Positions 27,126-37,394 of a stretch of 64,000 nucleotides of DNA are shown piece after piece. The notes beneath the pieces are model-generated. The model did not search any database. It saw nothing but the letters and a program-made list of their open reading frames with translations, and was not told the DNA's origin. The position numbers were made by a program, and so were the translations under genes. Location of the stretch: assembly GCF_002081825.1 (NCBI RefSeq), contig NZ_MUKU01000016.1, positions 1 to 64,000 of the forward strand, in the 5' to 3' direction. Source of the DNA: Chromobacterium haemolyticum. GTDB lineage: Bacteria; Pseudomonadota; Gammaproteobacteria; Burkholderiales; Chromobacteriaceae. The stretch's first letter is position 1, and every line of letters starts with the position of its first letter.

Positions 27126-28511
27126 TTACGCGGCGTCGCGCTGGGCCTGAGCCTCCACGCCGGGCGCCAGCACCCGGCTCCACAGGAAATGTCCAGCCAC
27201 CACCAGCGCCACCCACACCATGCCCACCAGCAGCGCAGAGCGGGTATCTTCGAAGTAACCAAGCACGCCGATCACAAACAACATGAAGCCGATCGCCGCC
27301 AGCGGCGCGTACGGCCAGAACGGCACCGGGAATTTCAGCTCCGCCGCCTGCTCCTTGCTCATCTGGCGGCGCATCGCCACCTGAGACAGCAAGATCATCA
27401 GCCACACCCACACCGTGGCGAAGGTGGCGATGGAGGCGATCAGCAAGAACACGTCCTTGGGCATCAGGTAATTGAGCACCACGCCCAACAACAAGGCGGC
27501 GGCCATGACCAACACCGTCATCCACGGCACGCCGTTGGCCGACAGCTTGGCGAAACTCTGCGGCGCCTGGCCCTGACGCGCCATGCCGTACAACATGCGG
27601 CCGGCGCCGAAGATGTCGCTGTTGATCGCCGAAATCGCCGCCGAGATCACCACCGCGTTGAGAATGTGAGCGGCGGCGGGAATGCCCAGGCTTTCGAAAA
27701 TCTGCACGAAGGGGCTGCCCTGGCTGCCGATCTTCGGCCACGGGAAGATCGACATCAGCACGGTCAGCGTCAGCACGTAGAACAACAGGATACGCACCGG
27801 AACCGCGTTGATCGCGCGCGGGATGGTGCGCTGCGGGTCCTGCGCCTCGCCGGCGGAAATACCGATGATCTCGATGCCGCCGAAGGCGAACATCACCACC
27901 GCCAACGAGGCGACCACCCCGCCCCAGCCATTGGGCATGAAACCGCCGTGCGACCACAGATTGTGCAGGCCGCTGGCCTCGGCGCTGCCAAAACCGAACA
28001 GGATGATGGCCACGCCGCCGATGATCATCGCGACGATAGCCCCCACCTTGACGATGGACAGCCAGAACTCCATTTCGCCAAACACCTTGACGCTGCATAG
28101 GTTCAAGGCGCCGATGAAGAAGATGATGCTCAGCACCCAGACCCAGCGGTCCACTTCCGGAAACCACAAACTCATATAGATGCCGAAGGCGGTCACATCG
28201 GCCAGGCAGACGATGATCATCTCAAAGGCGTAGGTCCAGCCGGTGATCACCCCAGCCAAGGGGCCCAGATAGCTGGTGGCGTAATGGCCGAAGGAACCGG
28301 CCACCGGGTTATGCACCGCCATCTCGCCCAGCGCGCGCATCACCATGTAGACGGCGGCGCCGCCAATCAGATAGGCCAGCAATACCGCCGGGCCGGCCAT
28401 TTGTATCGCCGCCGCCGAACCGTAGAACAAGCCGGTGCCGATGGCCGAGCCCAGCGCCATGAAACGGATGTGACGGGCGGACAGACCGCGCGTCAACGTT
28501 TGTTGCTCCAT
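27126..28511 (-). CDS. AAT-family amino-acid permease, probable histidine permease
   Basis: A 461-residue, 12-helix amino-acid/proton symporter of the AAT group (HutT/ProY-like). The opening [28 protein letters not shown], then [27 protein letters not shown] and [28 protein letters not shown] are family signatures. Position between hutU and hutH makes L-histidine the likely substrate. GAGGAG lies upstream of the start codon. It ends in a hydrophilic tail ([10 protein letters not shown]). Confidence 0.92.
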   Translation of the reverse strand: MEQQTLTRGLSARHIRFMALGSAIGTGLFYGSAAAIQMAGPAVLLAYLIGGAAVYMVMRALGEMAVHNPVAGSFGHYATSYLGPLAGVITGWTYAFEMIIVCLADVTAFGIYMSLWFPEVDRWVWVLSIIFFIGALNLCSVKVFGEMEFWLSIVKVGAIVAMIIGGVAIILFGFGSAEASGLHNLWSHGGFMPNGWGGVVASLAVVMFAFGGIEIIGISAGEAQDPQRTIPRAINAVPVRILLFYVLTLTVLMSIFPWPKIGSQGSPFVQIFESLGIPAAAHILNAVVISAAISAINSDIFGAGRMLYGMARQGQAPQSFAKLSANGVPWMTVLVMAAALLLGVVLNYLMPKDVFLLIASIATFATVWVWLMILLSQVAMRRQMSKEQAAELKFPVPFWPYAPLAAIGFMLFVIGVLGYFEDTRSALLVGMVWVALVVAGHFLWSRVLAPGVEAQAQRDAA

Positions 28512-28629
28512 TTAGTGTCTCCTCAATTCCGATCTTCAGGTGCAATCCTGAAATTGTCGCTTATTATCCGTGTTTGGCCGGCCCCCGCATTGCCGAGCCT
28601 CCCCGACGGTAGATTCCAGCCTTCCCATC

Positions 28630-29958
28630 TCAGCCCAACCAGCCCTGCCACAGCGCTAGATGACCGATGCCGGCGGCCAGCAATATTCCCAACACCGTGC
28701 GCAGCAGCCAGATCAACACCAGATGCCGTACCGATAGCGGAATTCTGGTCGCCAGGATGCAGGGAATGGAAGCCGAGAAAAACAGCACGGAACTGACCGA
28801 CACCACCGCGGCGACAAACCTCACCAGCAAATCAGCGTCCTTCAGCAGGATCGCCGGCAAGAACATTTCCGCCAGCCCTGCGGCCAGGGCCTTGCCTGTC
28901 AACATCGGCTCGCTCAAACCAGCCAACCATGCCACCGGTGCCAGCAACAGGCCCAGCACATCGAACAAGGGCGTATACCGTGCCAGCAATAAGCCGATCA
29001 GCCCTACCGAAAGGATGGAAGGGACCACGGCGCCCGCCATGGCCAGGCCATCGCGCAGATTCACGATCAAGACCCGCGTCAGACTCGGCGCAGCCTTGGC
29101 CTGCCGCAAACCGGCGGCCAAGGCCGCCTGCCAGCGCGTCATGCCGGCCGGCAGTTCATCGCGCACGCCGCCCTGATTATCCATGCGCGAGATTGGCGGC
29201 AGCCAGGCGGTGATAGCGGTCACGGTAAACGCCACCACCAGAGTGGACCAGAAGTAGAAATTCCAGATCGGCATCAAGCCCAGCGTCTTGGCCACAATCA
29301 CCATGAAGGCCGCCGACACGGTGGAAAACCCGGTGGCGATGATGGCGGCCTCGCGTATGGTGTACTTGCCTTCCAGAAACACTCGGTTCGTAATCAGCAA
29401 ACCCACCGAATAACTGCCGACAAAAGAAGCCACCGCGTCAATGGCGGAATGGCCTGGCGTGCGCCATATCGGCCGCATCACTGGCTGCATCAGTACGCCC
29501 ACCAACTCCAGCAGGCCGAAACCGATCAGAAACGCCAGGGCGGCGGCGCCCAGCGGCACGATCAGGCCCACCGTCAAAGCCAGCTTGTCGAACAAGAAGG
29601 GCAACATATCCTTTTCGAACAACAGCGACGGCCCCAGGCGGGTAAGATACAGAATCGCCAGCGCCAAACCGGCCAACTTTAGCAAGCTGAACACTATGTT
29701 GACGGCGCTAACGCGCCAGCGTCCGGAAACAAACGGCGCGATGCTGCCATAGGCGATCAGCAACATCACCAACGTCACCGCCAGCTCACGCTGCGCATTG
29801 GCCAGATAACTGGCGGCGTGGTCCAAGGGAATCGTGGAGTTGCCTGCAATCTCCAGGGGCAGGAAAAACAGCAGGATTCCAATCAGGCTATAAGTGAGCA
29901 AACGCAGCAAGGCGCTGACGTTATTCGGGGAAAACGGCAGGGAATGCTCGACACTCAT
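28630..29958 (-). CDS. YjiH family membrane protein (Gate domain)
   Basis: A 442-residue integral membrane protein of the YjiH family, with two nucleoside-recognition (Gate) domains and about ten helices. Signature parts are LLFFLPLEIAGNSTIPLDH, GHSAIDAVASFVGSYSVGLLITNRVFLEGKYT and MFLPAILLKDADLLVRFVAAVVSVSSVLFFSASIPC. The transport role of the family is not established; in several bacteria it sits among hut genes, as here between hutU and a permease, so histidine or urocanate transport is a reasonable inference. Gaps of about 140 and 118 bp separate it from its neighbours. Confidence 0.88.
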   Translation of the reverse strand: MSVEHSLPFSPNNVSALLRLLTYSLIGILLFFLPLEIAGNSTIPLDHAASYLANAQRELAVTLVMLLIAYGSIAPFVSGRWRVSAVNIVFSLLKLAGLALAILYLTRLGPSLLFEKDMLPFLFDKLALTVGLIVPLGAAALAFLIGFGLLELVGVLMQPVMRPIWRTPGHSAIDAVASFVGSYSVGLLITNRVFLEGKYTIREAAIIATGFSTVSAAFMVIVAKTLGLMPIWNFYFWSTLVVAFTVTAITAWLPPISRMDNQGGVRDELPAGMTRWQAALAAGLRQAKAAPSLTRVLIVNLRDGLAMAGAVVPSILSVGLIGLLLARYTPLFDVLGLLLAPVAWLAGLSEPMLTGKALAAGLAEMFLPAILLKDADLLVRFVAAVVSVSSVLFFSASIPCILATRIPLSVRHLVLIWLLRTVLGILLAAGIGHLALWQGWLG

Positions 29959-30100
29959 CAGCGATGTCTCCTTTGTAGCGGCATTCGACAGTTCGGCTTG
30001 GAATAGTTATGGCGCCAAATCTGTTGCTTGAGCGTAACGGCCAAACCGCCCGATGACGCCGAAACTCGGCGCCATCGTCCATGACCGCTGTCCGCGATGC

Positions 30101-31774
<1,674 letters not shown>

Positions 31775-31849
31775 CGGTATTCTCCTTTGTAAGCCCGCCG
31801 CCGGTTGTGACCCGGCGGGCGGGGAATGACGCTATCGCTACTATCGGGT

Positions 31850-32785
31850 TCAGGCTTGTTTCAGGTGCCGGCCTATGCTCCATACCAACCGGGCGGCGGT
31901 CTTGGCGCCGTGGCTGTCGATGTCGAAGGCCGGGTTCAATTCCACCAGGTCGGCGGCCGCCAATTTGCCGCTTTCGGCCAGGCGCCGGACCAGGGCCTCG
32001 ACCACGGGCAGCGCCACCCCCATGGCGGCGGGGGCGGAAACCGCCGGCATCACGCTGGCGGGCAATACATCCAGATCTATGGTCAGGTAGACGATGTCCA
32101 CCTGATCGACGAAGGCCATCATCGCGCCGCGCACCGTGGACAAGGTATCCAGCGTCATGTCGCTGTCCAACGTCCATTGCACGCCCAGCGCGCGGGCCCG
32201 GGCGAACAGCGCTTGGGTGTTGGACGGCTCGGCCACGCCCAAGCACAGATAGTGGAAAGGCCGGCCGGCTTGCGCGCAGTCGGCGGCGATTTGGGCGAAC
32301 GGCGTGCCGGAAGTGGCTTCGGCCGCTTCGCGGAGGTCAAAATGGGCATCGAAATTGACAATGCCGATCACCTTGCCCGGATGCGCCGCCGCCAGGCCGC
32401 GCCAAGTGCCGTAGGCGGTTTCGTGACCGCCGCCCAGCACCAGCGGAAAGTGGCCGTCGGCGCGCAGCCGGCGTACCTGTTCGCCCAGCCGCGCCTGCGC
32501 GGCGTCCAGGTCGCCGTCGGCGCAGGCCACGTCGCCGGCGTCGCACAAAGGCAGCGCCTGGTGCCAGGCCAGATTGGCCAGCGCCTTGCGGATCGCCGTC
32601 GGCCCGGCGGCCGCGCCAACGCGGCCCTGGTTGCGCCGCACGCCCTCGTCGCAGGCAAAGCCGACAATACCGACGCCCGGCTCCAGGCCGGCGGCGTAGG
32701 GGCGCGCCAGCTGATGCCAGCGCCGCGCCAGATCGCCCTCGCCGGCGTCGACCCGGCCGCTCCAAACACTCATGTCCACGCTCAT
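31850..32785 (-). CDS. hutG: Formimidoylglutamase
   Basis: A 311-residue manganese enzyme of the arginase/ureohydrolase family that splits N-formimino-L-glutamate into glutamate and formamide. Metal ligands are visible: His121 in LGGGHETAYG, Asp146, His148 and Asp150 in NFDAHFDLR, and the last pair in YLTIDLDVLPASVMP. This marks the one-step branch of the pathway; no hutF deiminase is present here. The first ATG (32785) lies 3 bp from the hutI stop; a second ATG at 32773 is equally possible. Translation is likely coupled to hutI. Confidence 0.95.
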   Translation of the reverse strand: MSVDMSVWSGRVDAGEGDLARRWHQLARPYAAGLEPGVGIVGFACDEGVRRNQGRVGAAAGPTAIRKALANLAWHQALPLCDAGDVACADGDLDAAQARLGEQVRRLRADGHFPLVLGGGHETAYGTWRGLAAAHPGKVIGIVNFDAHFDLREAAEATSGTPFAQIAADCAQAGRPFHYLCLGVAEPSNTQALFARARALGVQWTLDSDMTLDTLSTVRGAMMAFVDQVDIVYLTIDLDVLPASVMPAVSAPAAMGVALPVVEALVRRLAESGKLAAADLVELNPAFDIDSHGAKTAARLVWSIGRHLKQA

Positions 32786-32788
32786 GCT

Positions 32789-34036
32789 TCAACAGCCTTT
32801 CATATGCTGCGCCACGCCGCGGAATACGCGTTGGCGCAAAGGATTGTCGCCCAGGCCGTAGACGATCTCGGCCGGCGAATCGATGTCCCATACCAACAAG
32901 TCGGCGACATGACCGGCGGCCAGCCGGCCGTGGCTGCCGCCGCGGCCCAGCGCTTGCGCCGCATGGCGGGTGACGCCGGCCAGCGCCTCTTCCGGCGTCA
33001 GGCCGAACAAGACGCAGGCCTGGTTCATCGCCAGCCGGATGGAGGCGAACGGGCTGGTACCGGGATTGAGGTCGGTGGACACCGCCATCGGCACGCCGGC
33101 GGCGCGCAGCAGTTCCACCGGCGGTTTCTGGGTCTCGCGCAGGAAATAGAAGGCGCCCGGCAGCAGCACCGCCACGGTGCCGGCGGCCTTCAACGCGGCC
33201 ACGCCGGCGGCGTCCAGGTATTCAACGTGATCGGCGGACCAGCCGCCGAACTCGGCCACCAGTTCGGCGCCGTGCAGATTGGAAAGCTGCTCGACATGAC
33301 CTTTGATCTTGAGGCCGTGGGCGCGCGCCGCCTCGAACACGCGGCGGGTCTGCGCCGGGCTGAATCCCACGCTTTCGCAGAAAGCGTCCACCGCCTCGGC
33401 CAAGCCGGCGCTGGCTGCGGCAGGCAGGATGGCGTCGACGATATGGTCGATGTAGGCGTCGGCGCGGCCGGCGAACTCCGGCGGCAATGCGTGGGCGGCC
33501 AGCAGGGTGGCGGACACCTCCACCGGCAGTTCGTCCCGCAAGCGCCGCGCCGCGCGCAATTGCTTGAGTTCGTCCTCCAGACTCAGGCCGTAGCCGGACT
33601 TGATTTCCACCGTGGTCACGCCCTCGGCCATCAGCGCGCGCATCCGCGGCTTGGCGGCGGCGGCCAGGCCGGCCTCGTCCAGCGCCCGAGTGGCGCGCAC
33701 GGTGGATACGATGCCGCCGCCCTCGGCGGCGATCTGCTGATAAGGCACGCCGTTGAGGCGCTTTTCCCATTCGGCGGCGCGGTTGCCGCCGTAAACCAAG
33801 TGGGTGTGGCAATCGATGAAGCCTGGGGTGATCCAAGCGCCCTTGGCGTCGATCACCGCGCCGTCGAAGCCCTCGGGGTCAATGTCCGCGGCCGGCGGCA
33901 ACGCGAGGATGCGGCCGGCTTCCAGCAAAAGCGCATGGCCTTCCAACGCGCCGTAAGGCGCCGGGAGGCTCGGGTCCATCGTCGCCAGCCTGGCGTTGAT
34001 CCACAGGCTGCGGCGATCCGTTTCGGCTTGACTCAT
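32789..34036 (-). CDS. hutI: Imidazolonepropionase
   Basis: A 415-residue metal-dependent amidohydrolase opening the ring of 4-imidazolone-5-propionate to give N-formimino-L-glutamate. The metal motif is DCHTHLVYGGNRAAEW, with His77 and His79. VEIKSGYGLSLEDELKQL, LKIKGHVEQLSNLHGA and AVSTDLNPGTSPFASI are further signatures. I chose the ATG at 34036; an upstream in-frame start at 34069 would fall inside the HutC operator. It is the first gene of the main hut transcript and lies directly downstream of a promoter with a HutC-type operator. Confidence 0.95.
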   Translation of the reverse strand: MSQAETDRRSLWINARLATMDPSLPAPYGALEGHALLLEAGRILALPPAADIDPEGFDGAVIDAKGAWITPGFIDCHTHLVYGGNRAAEWEKRLNGVPYQQIAAEGGGIVSTVRATRALDEAGLAAAAKPRMRALMAEGVTTVEIKSGYGLSLEDELKQLRAARRLRDELPVEVSATLLAAHALPPEFAGRADAYIDHIVDAILPAAASAGLAEAVDAFCESVGFSPAQTRRVFEAARAHGLKIKGHVEQLSNLHGAELVAEFGGWSADHVEYLDAAGVAALKAAGTVAVLLPGAFYFLRETQKPPVELLRAAGVPMAVSTDLNPGTSPFASIRLAMNQACVLFGLTPEEALAGVTRHAAQALGRGGSHGRLAAGHVADLLVWDIDSPAEIVYGLGDNPLRQRVFRGVAQHMKGC

Positions 34037-34057
34037 GGTGGGCTCGCTGCGGGTTAT

Positions 34058-34069
34058 TTGTATATACAA
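34058..34069. promoter_or_regulatory. HutC-type operator at the hutI promoter
   Basis: A perfect 12-bp palindrome TTGTATATACAA, 21 bp before the hutI start and touching the -10 region. It resembles the TGTATATACA-type sites bound by HutC in other proteobacteria. HutC would block transcription until urocanate releases it. Confidence 0.8.
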
Positions 34070-34095
34070 TTAATCCTATCCAAACTGCCTGTCAA
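34067..34095 (-). promoter_or_regulatory. Predicted sigma-70 promoter of hutI operon
   Basis: On the minus strand a consensus -35 TTGACA (34090-34095) is followed after 17 bp by TAATTG (34067-34072) as the -10. The -10 overlaps the HutC palindrome at 34058-34069, fitting repression by occlusion. The -10 match is moderate. Confidence 0.6.
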
Positions 34096-34174
34096 GTTTG
34101 GAGCCGTGATTTTTGTAAATAGGCCGAATTGGCAGATTTTACTTATAGGACAATCATTTGATGTTGCATGGCAA

Positions 34175-34198
34175 CAAAAAAGCCGCCCGAGGGCGGCT
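34175..34198 (-). terminator. Intrinsic terminator after hutC
   Basis: AGCCGCCC-TC-GGGCGGCT followed on the minus strand by TTTTTT, about 80 bp beyond the hutC stop. It separates the hutC transcript from the hutI promoter. Confidence 0.88.
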
Positions 34199-34226
34199 TG
34201 CACGAGCGCGAAAATTCAACGCCAAT

Positions 34227-34238
34227 TTGTATATACAT
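34227..34238. promoter_or_regulatory. Second HutC-type operator
   Basis: TTGTATATACAT, one base off the perfect palindrome, lies between the hutC stop and its terminator, 158 bp from the first operator (centre to centre about 169 bp). Two sites this far apart could allow looping or could relate to a roadblock at the end of hutC. Confidence 0.65.
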
Positions 34239-34277
34239 TAAAACGCCGCGAACCATCAGGCGCCACGGCGCGGGCGC

Positions 34278-34994
34278 TCAACGCTTGACCCGGGTTTGCG
34301 AACGCAGCTTATAGCGCGAGCCCGGATGGGTCAGCCGCGCAAAGCTGACCAGCTTCTTGTGCGACCAGGTGCGGCGTAAAACCAACAGGCAGGGTTCGCG
34401 CGCCGTCATGTCCAGCATTGCCTGCTCCGCCGCGCAGGGCAGCACCGCTTCCACGCTGTGCTCGATATCGGTCAGCGGACAATTTTTCATCAGGTAGTCG
34501 TTCGGCGTGCGGCTGCTGAAATCCTGTTCCAGGTAATCCGGCGCGAAGGCAGGGTTGACGTAGCGGTCTTCCAACTGGATGGCGACGTCGTCCTCACGGT
34601 GCACGATCAAGGAGCGGAATACCGTGCTGCCTTCCTTCACCCCCAGGCGCAAAGCCACGTCCTCGGTGGCGAGCACGGCCTTGAGTTCGTAAACGTCGGC
34701 GCTGTGGCGGTGGCCGCGCGCCTCGATTTCCTCGGAGATATTGTTGATGTCCAGCAAAGGCGATTCGGCCTTGCGCTCGGCCACATAAGTGCCGTCGCCG
34801 GCGAAGCGCAGCAGAATGCCGGCCTCGGCCAGATCGCGCACCGCCTTGTTGACGGTCATGCGCGACACTTGGAACTGGCGCGCCAACTCCAGCTCGGGCG
34901 GAATCTTGCCGCCGGGCAGAAACTGGCGGGAACGGATGCCTTCAAGGATGTATTCCTTGATGCGCAGATAACGCGGTTGTGCTGTGGATGACAC
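34278..34994 (-). CDS. hutC: Histidine utilisation repressor HutC (GntR family)
   Basis: A 238-residue GntR-family regulator of the HutC subfamily. The N-terminal winged helix is PRYLRIKEYILEGIRSRQFLPGGKIPPELELARQFQVSRMTVNKAV; the C-terminal UTRA domain, which binds urocanate in homologues, runs from about residue 95 to 235. It should repress hutI-hutG-hutU and itself. I chose the GTG at 34994, preceded by AGG at a good distance; the frame continues upstream to 35522 without support. The next gene upstream is divergent. Confidence 0.93.
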   Translation of the reverse strand: MSSTAQPRYLRIKEYILEGIRSRQFLPGGKIPPELELARQFQVSRMTVNKAVRDLAEAGILLRFAGDGTYVAERKAESPLLDINNISEEIEARGHRHSADVYELKAVLATEDVALRLGVKEGSTVFRSLIVHREDDVAIQLEDRYVNPAFAPDYLEQDFSSRTPNDYLMKNCPLTDIEHSVEAVLPCAAEQAMLDMTAREPCLLVLRRTWSHKKLVSFARLTHPGSRYKLRSQTRVKR

Positions 34995-35150
34995 CTTGGG
35001 ACCTAGAAGATTGAACGGTTGGCAAAAGGATTGTAGCCCAAGGCGGCTCGCAAGCCCCTGATCCAGCGCAGACAAAACCGGCCGCGGGCATTGCCGCCGT
35101 CCCGCGTCTGCGCCAAGATGGAAACCCGTCGCCCGTTTGCGAGGCCAGAC

Positions 35151-35567
35151 ATGACGCTTGAGCAATGGTTGCAAGAGTATGATCTCAGTCACCGCCATCC
35201 CGTCAATATCCGCATCCACAAAATCTGCGTGCCCGCCATCGTGTTCGCTCTGTTGGGTTTGCTCTCCAGCGTGCCGGCGCCGCTGAATCCGGCCTGGCTG
35301 GCGGTAGCCGCCGGCCTGGCCTTCTATTGGCGGCTGGGCCGAACCCCGGCGCTGGCCATGGCGACGATGTGCCTGCCCATGCTGCTGGCGCTGGAGGCGG
35401 CGACGCGCGCCGGACTGCCGCTGGCGCTCTTCTCTCTGGGGCTGTTCGTCGTCGCCTGGATCGGCCAGTTCGTCGGCCACGCGATCGAGGGCAAAAAGCC
35501 CTCCTTCTTGCGCGACCTGCAATTCCTGCTGATAGGCCCGTTGTGGACGCTGCGCCGCTGGCTATAG
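35151..35567 (+). CDS. Mpo1-like (DUF962/YGL010w) membrane protein
   Basis: A 138-residue integral membrane protein of the DUF962 family. The start has SHRHPVNIRIHKICVPAIV, with the conserved His-Pro-x-Asn and His that serve as iron ligands in yeast Mpo1, a dioxygenase acting on 2-hydroxy fatty acids. A second His cluster, WIGQFVGHAIEGKKPS, near residue 105 completes the motif. Four hydrophobic helices. A GAGG stands 8 bp before the ATG. Enzymatic activity of bacterial members is inferred only. Confidence 0.88.
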   Translation: MTLEQWLQEYDLSHRHPVNIRIHKICVPAIVFALLGLLSSVPAPLNPAWLAVAAGLAFYWRLGRTPALAMATMCLPMLLALEAATRAGLPLALFSLGLFVVAWIGQFVGHAIEGKKPSFLRDLQFLLIGPLWTLRRWL

Positions 35568-35601
35568 CGCGCTATCATCGGTTTTTTGCCCGGAACCCCG
35601 T

Positions 35602-36471
35602 ATGTCCGTCGCCCTGCCTCCCGCCGCCTCGCTGTCCAACCGCGCGCCCGGCGTCGATATTCTCGTGATTGCCGCGGCGGATTTCCACGCGGAAATCTCC
35701 TTGCTGGGCGGCCAGTTGCTCAGTTTCCGCCCCGCCAGCGAACAACCCTTGCTGTATTTGTCGCCGCAGGCGCGCTACCTGCCGGGCAAGGCCATACGCG
35801 GCGGCGTGCCGCTGTGCTGGCCCTGGTTCGGCCCGCATCCGGACGACCCGACTCAGCCGGCCCACGGCGTGGCGCGCACGCAAGCCTGGCGTCTGGACGA
35901 GGTCAGGGAAGACGCCGGCGCGTTCCACGTGAAACTCTCCGGCCCCCAACACCACGGCCTTACGGCGAAAATGGAATACCGGCTGGGCGCGGCGGTGGAG
36001 GCGGCGCTGACCACCCGCAATCACGGGGATCGTCCCCTGCGACTGGGCGCCGCGCTGCACAGCTATCTAGCCGTGGGCGACGCGCGTCTGGCCACGCTGT
36101 CCGGCCTGGACGGCGCACGCTGTCACGACAAGGTGGCAGGCCGCGAACGCCGCTGGCCGGACGGCGAGTTCCGCTTTCACGGCGAAGTGGACAGCATTGT
36201 TTACAGCGAGCGGCCCGCCTTGCTCCGCGACCCGGTCTGGCAACGTTGCATTCGCGTCACAGCGGAAGGCGCCGGCAGCGTGGTGGTATGGAACCCGGCG
36301 GCAGAAAAGACGGCCTTGCTGGGCGACTTGCCGACAACCGCCTGGCTTGATTTCATCTGCGTGGAAACCGCCAACGCCGGCGACGATGTCCGAGAGCTGG
36401 CTCCCGGCGCCAGCCATCGCATGGCTTGCCGCTTGACGCTGGAGCCCTTCCACGACGAGGCCGGGGTATAA
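35602..36471 (+). CDS. D-hexose-6-phosphate mutarotase (YeaD type)
   Basis: A 289-residue protein of the aldose 1-epimerase superfamily, YeaD group, interconverting anomers of glucose 6-phosphate. Conserved parts are RGGVPLCWPWFGPH (68-81), PAHGVARTQAW with the substrate-binding His, LGAALHSYLAVGD and VVWNPAAEKTALLGDL. The start ATG at 35602 fits the usual family length. It follows the DUF962 gene by 34 bp and may share its transcript. It contains a parS-like site. Confidence 0.9.
   Translation: MSVALPPAASLSNRAPGVDILVIAAADFHAEISLLGGQLLSFRPASEQPLLYLSPQARYLPGKAIRGGVPLCWPWFGPHPDDPTQPAHGVARTQAWRLDEVREDAGAFHVKLSGPQHHGLTAKMEYRLGAAVEAALTTRNHGDRPLRLGAALHSYLAVGDARLATLSGLDGARCHDKVAGRERRWPDGEFRFHGEVDSIVYSERPALLRDPVWQRCIRVTAEGAGSVVVWNPAAEKTALLGDLPTTAWLDFICVETANAGDDVRELAPGASHRMACRLTLEPFHDEAGV
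35922..35935. other. parS-like ParB-binding site 3
   Basis: GTTCCACGTGAAAC, inside the mutarotase gene, read in a different codon frame from the copies in hutH and the oxidoreductase gene, so it is not explained by a shared protein motif. Confidence 0.75.
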
Positions 36472-36538
36472 TGAGGGCCGAAACCGCCGCGGCCCTCAGC
36501 CCGGCGGACCGCGTTTTTCAGTTCCGGAACCCCTAGCG

Positions 36539-37099
36539 ATGGCCAGACCCGACAAGATTTCCCGTTTCCTGCCGATTTCCTTTGCCAACGGCAACAGCGT
36601 GCGCCGCTTCGGCAAACACTGCCCCAGCTGTCGCGCGATGGTGGGCTCGGAGCATATGGAAGGCATCGCCAGCAAGCAGCAGGACAAGATCTTCCTCGCG
36701 GCCCAGGCGCGCTGCCCGTCCTGCGGCGCCGGCTTTCCGGTGCGTTGCGTGATTACCGACGACAAACGCGTTCACCGCGTGCTGCTCCCGCACTGGGCCT
36801 TCCGCATGTGGCTGCACATGGCCACCCGCAACGATCCGCAACCGCCCGGCGACGACAACTGGACGCTGGAGGAAGCCCCGACGGAAACCGCGCAGCAAGG
36901 CTTCGTGCTGCCCGACAACGCCTTCGTCACCCGTTCAGAGGAAGTGCTGGGTCGTTTTCAGGGAGAGCCGATCAACGCCTGGATCGAATATCAGGGCCAG
37001 CGCTTCGTGTTCGAGCGCGCCGCGCCGCCCAGCGGCGACGCCCGGCTGGACGCCAGCGAACTGCTGTTTGAGGGCCGGCTGATTTACCGCCAGGCTTGA
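36539..37099 (+). CDS. Zinc-ribbon-like protein, function unknown
   Basis: A 186-residue soluble protein with two CxxC pairs, HCPSC (28-31) and RCPSC (59-62), which probably bind one zinc ion in the N-terminal third. The remainder (DNAFVTRSEEVLGRFQGEPINAWIEYQGQRFVFERA) looks like a small beta domain. No family is recognised. No good ribosome site is visible ahead of the ATG. It follows the mutarotase gene after a GAGGGCC/GGCCCTC hairpin and ends at a strong terminator. Confidence 0.7.
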   Translation: MARPDKISRFLPISFANGNSVRRFGKHCPSCRAMVGSEHMEGIASKQQDKIFLAAQARCPSCGAGFPVRCVITDDKRVHRVLLPHWAFRMWLHMATRNDPQPPGDDNWTLEEAPTETAQQGFVLPDNAFVTRSEEVLGRFQGEPINAWIEYQGQRFVFERAAPPSGDARLDASELLFEGRLIYRQA

Positions 37100-37117
37100 G
37101 CGGCGACCTTTAAAAAC

Positions 37118-37144
37118 AACGGCAGCCCGCGGGCTGCCGTTTTT
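37118..37144. terminator. Bidirectional intrinsic terminator
   Basis: AACGGCAGCCC-GC-GGGCTGCCGTT flanked by TAAAAAC on the left and TTTTG on the right. It ends the zinc-ribbon gene on the plus strand and can serve the M3 peptidase gene on the minus strand, from which it is separated by the repeats at 37160-37394. Confidence 0.88.
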
Positions 37145-37159
37145 GCGTTCTAAAGCCTA

Positions 37160-37235
37160 GTACGGCTCACGATCGCGCGCGCCACCGAACTCTCCGTGTC
37201 GCGTCCCGCGAAGCGCAGCGGATCGTGAGCAAACC
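37160..37235. repeat. Shortened remnant of family 1 MITE (copy L)
   Basis: GTACGGCTCACGATCGCGCG at the left and GCGCAGCGGATCGTGAGCAA at the right resemble the two ends of the element, with most of the middle deleted. It shares its right-hand TTA flank with copy D. Confidence 0.5.
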
Positions 37236-37238
37236 TTA

Positions 37239-37394
37239 GAACGTGTTTACGATCTCGCGAGCTAAGGCGAGACAAGGCGAAAACGAGCGAAAAAGCGGAA
37301 TGTACAGGTGGTACATGAGCATTTTGAGCTCGGTTTCAACGCCGTATCGCCGCAGCGCAGCAGCGCAGCAGCGCAGCAGATCGTAAACAGGTTC
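37239..37394. repeat. Stop-codon-associated MITE, family 1, copy D
   Basis: The longest copy, 156 bp, because an 8-bp unit CGCAGCAG near its right end is repeated three times. It starts GAACGTGTTTACGATCTCGC and, from the other side, GAACCTGTTTACGATCTGC. TTA flanks both ends (37236-37238, 37395-37397); the right one is the TAA stop of the M3 peptidase gene. It is nearly identical to copy B. Confidence 0.88.
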
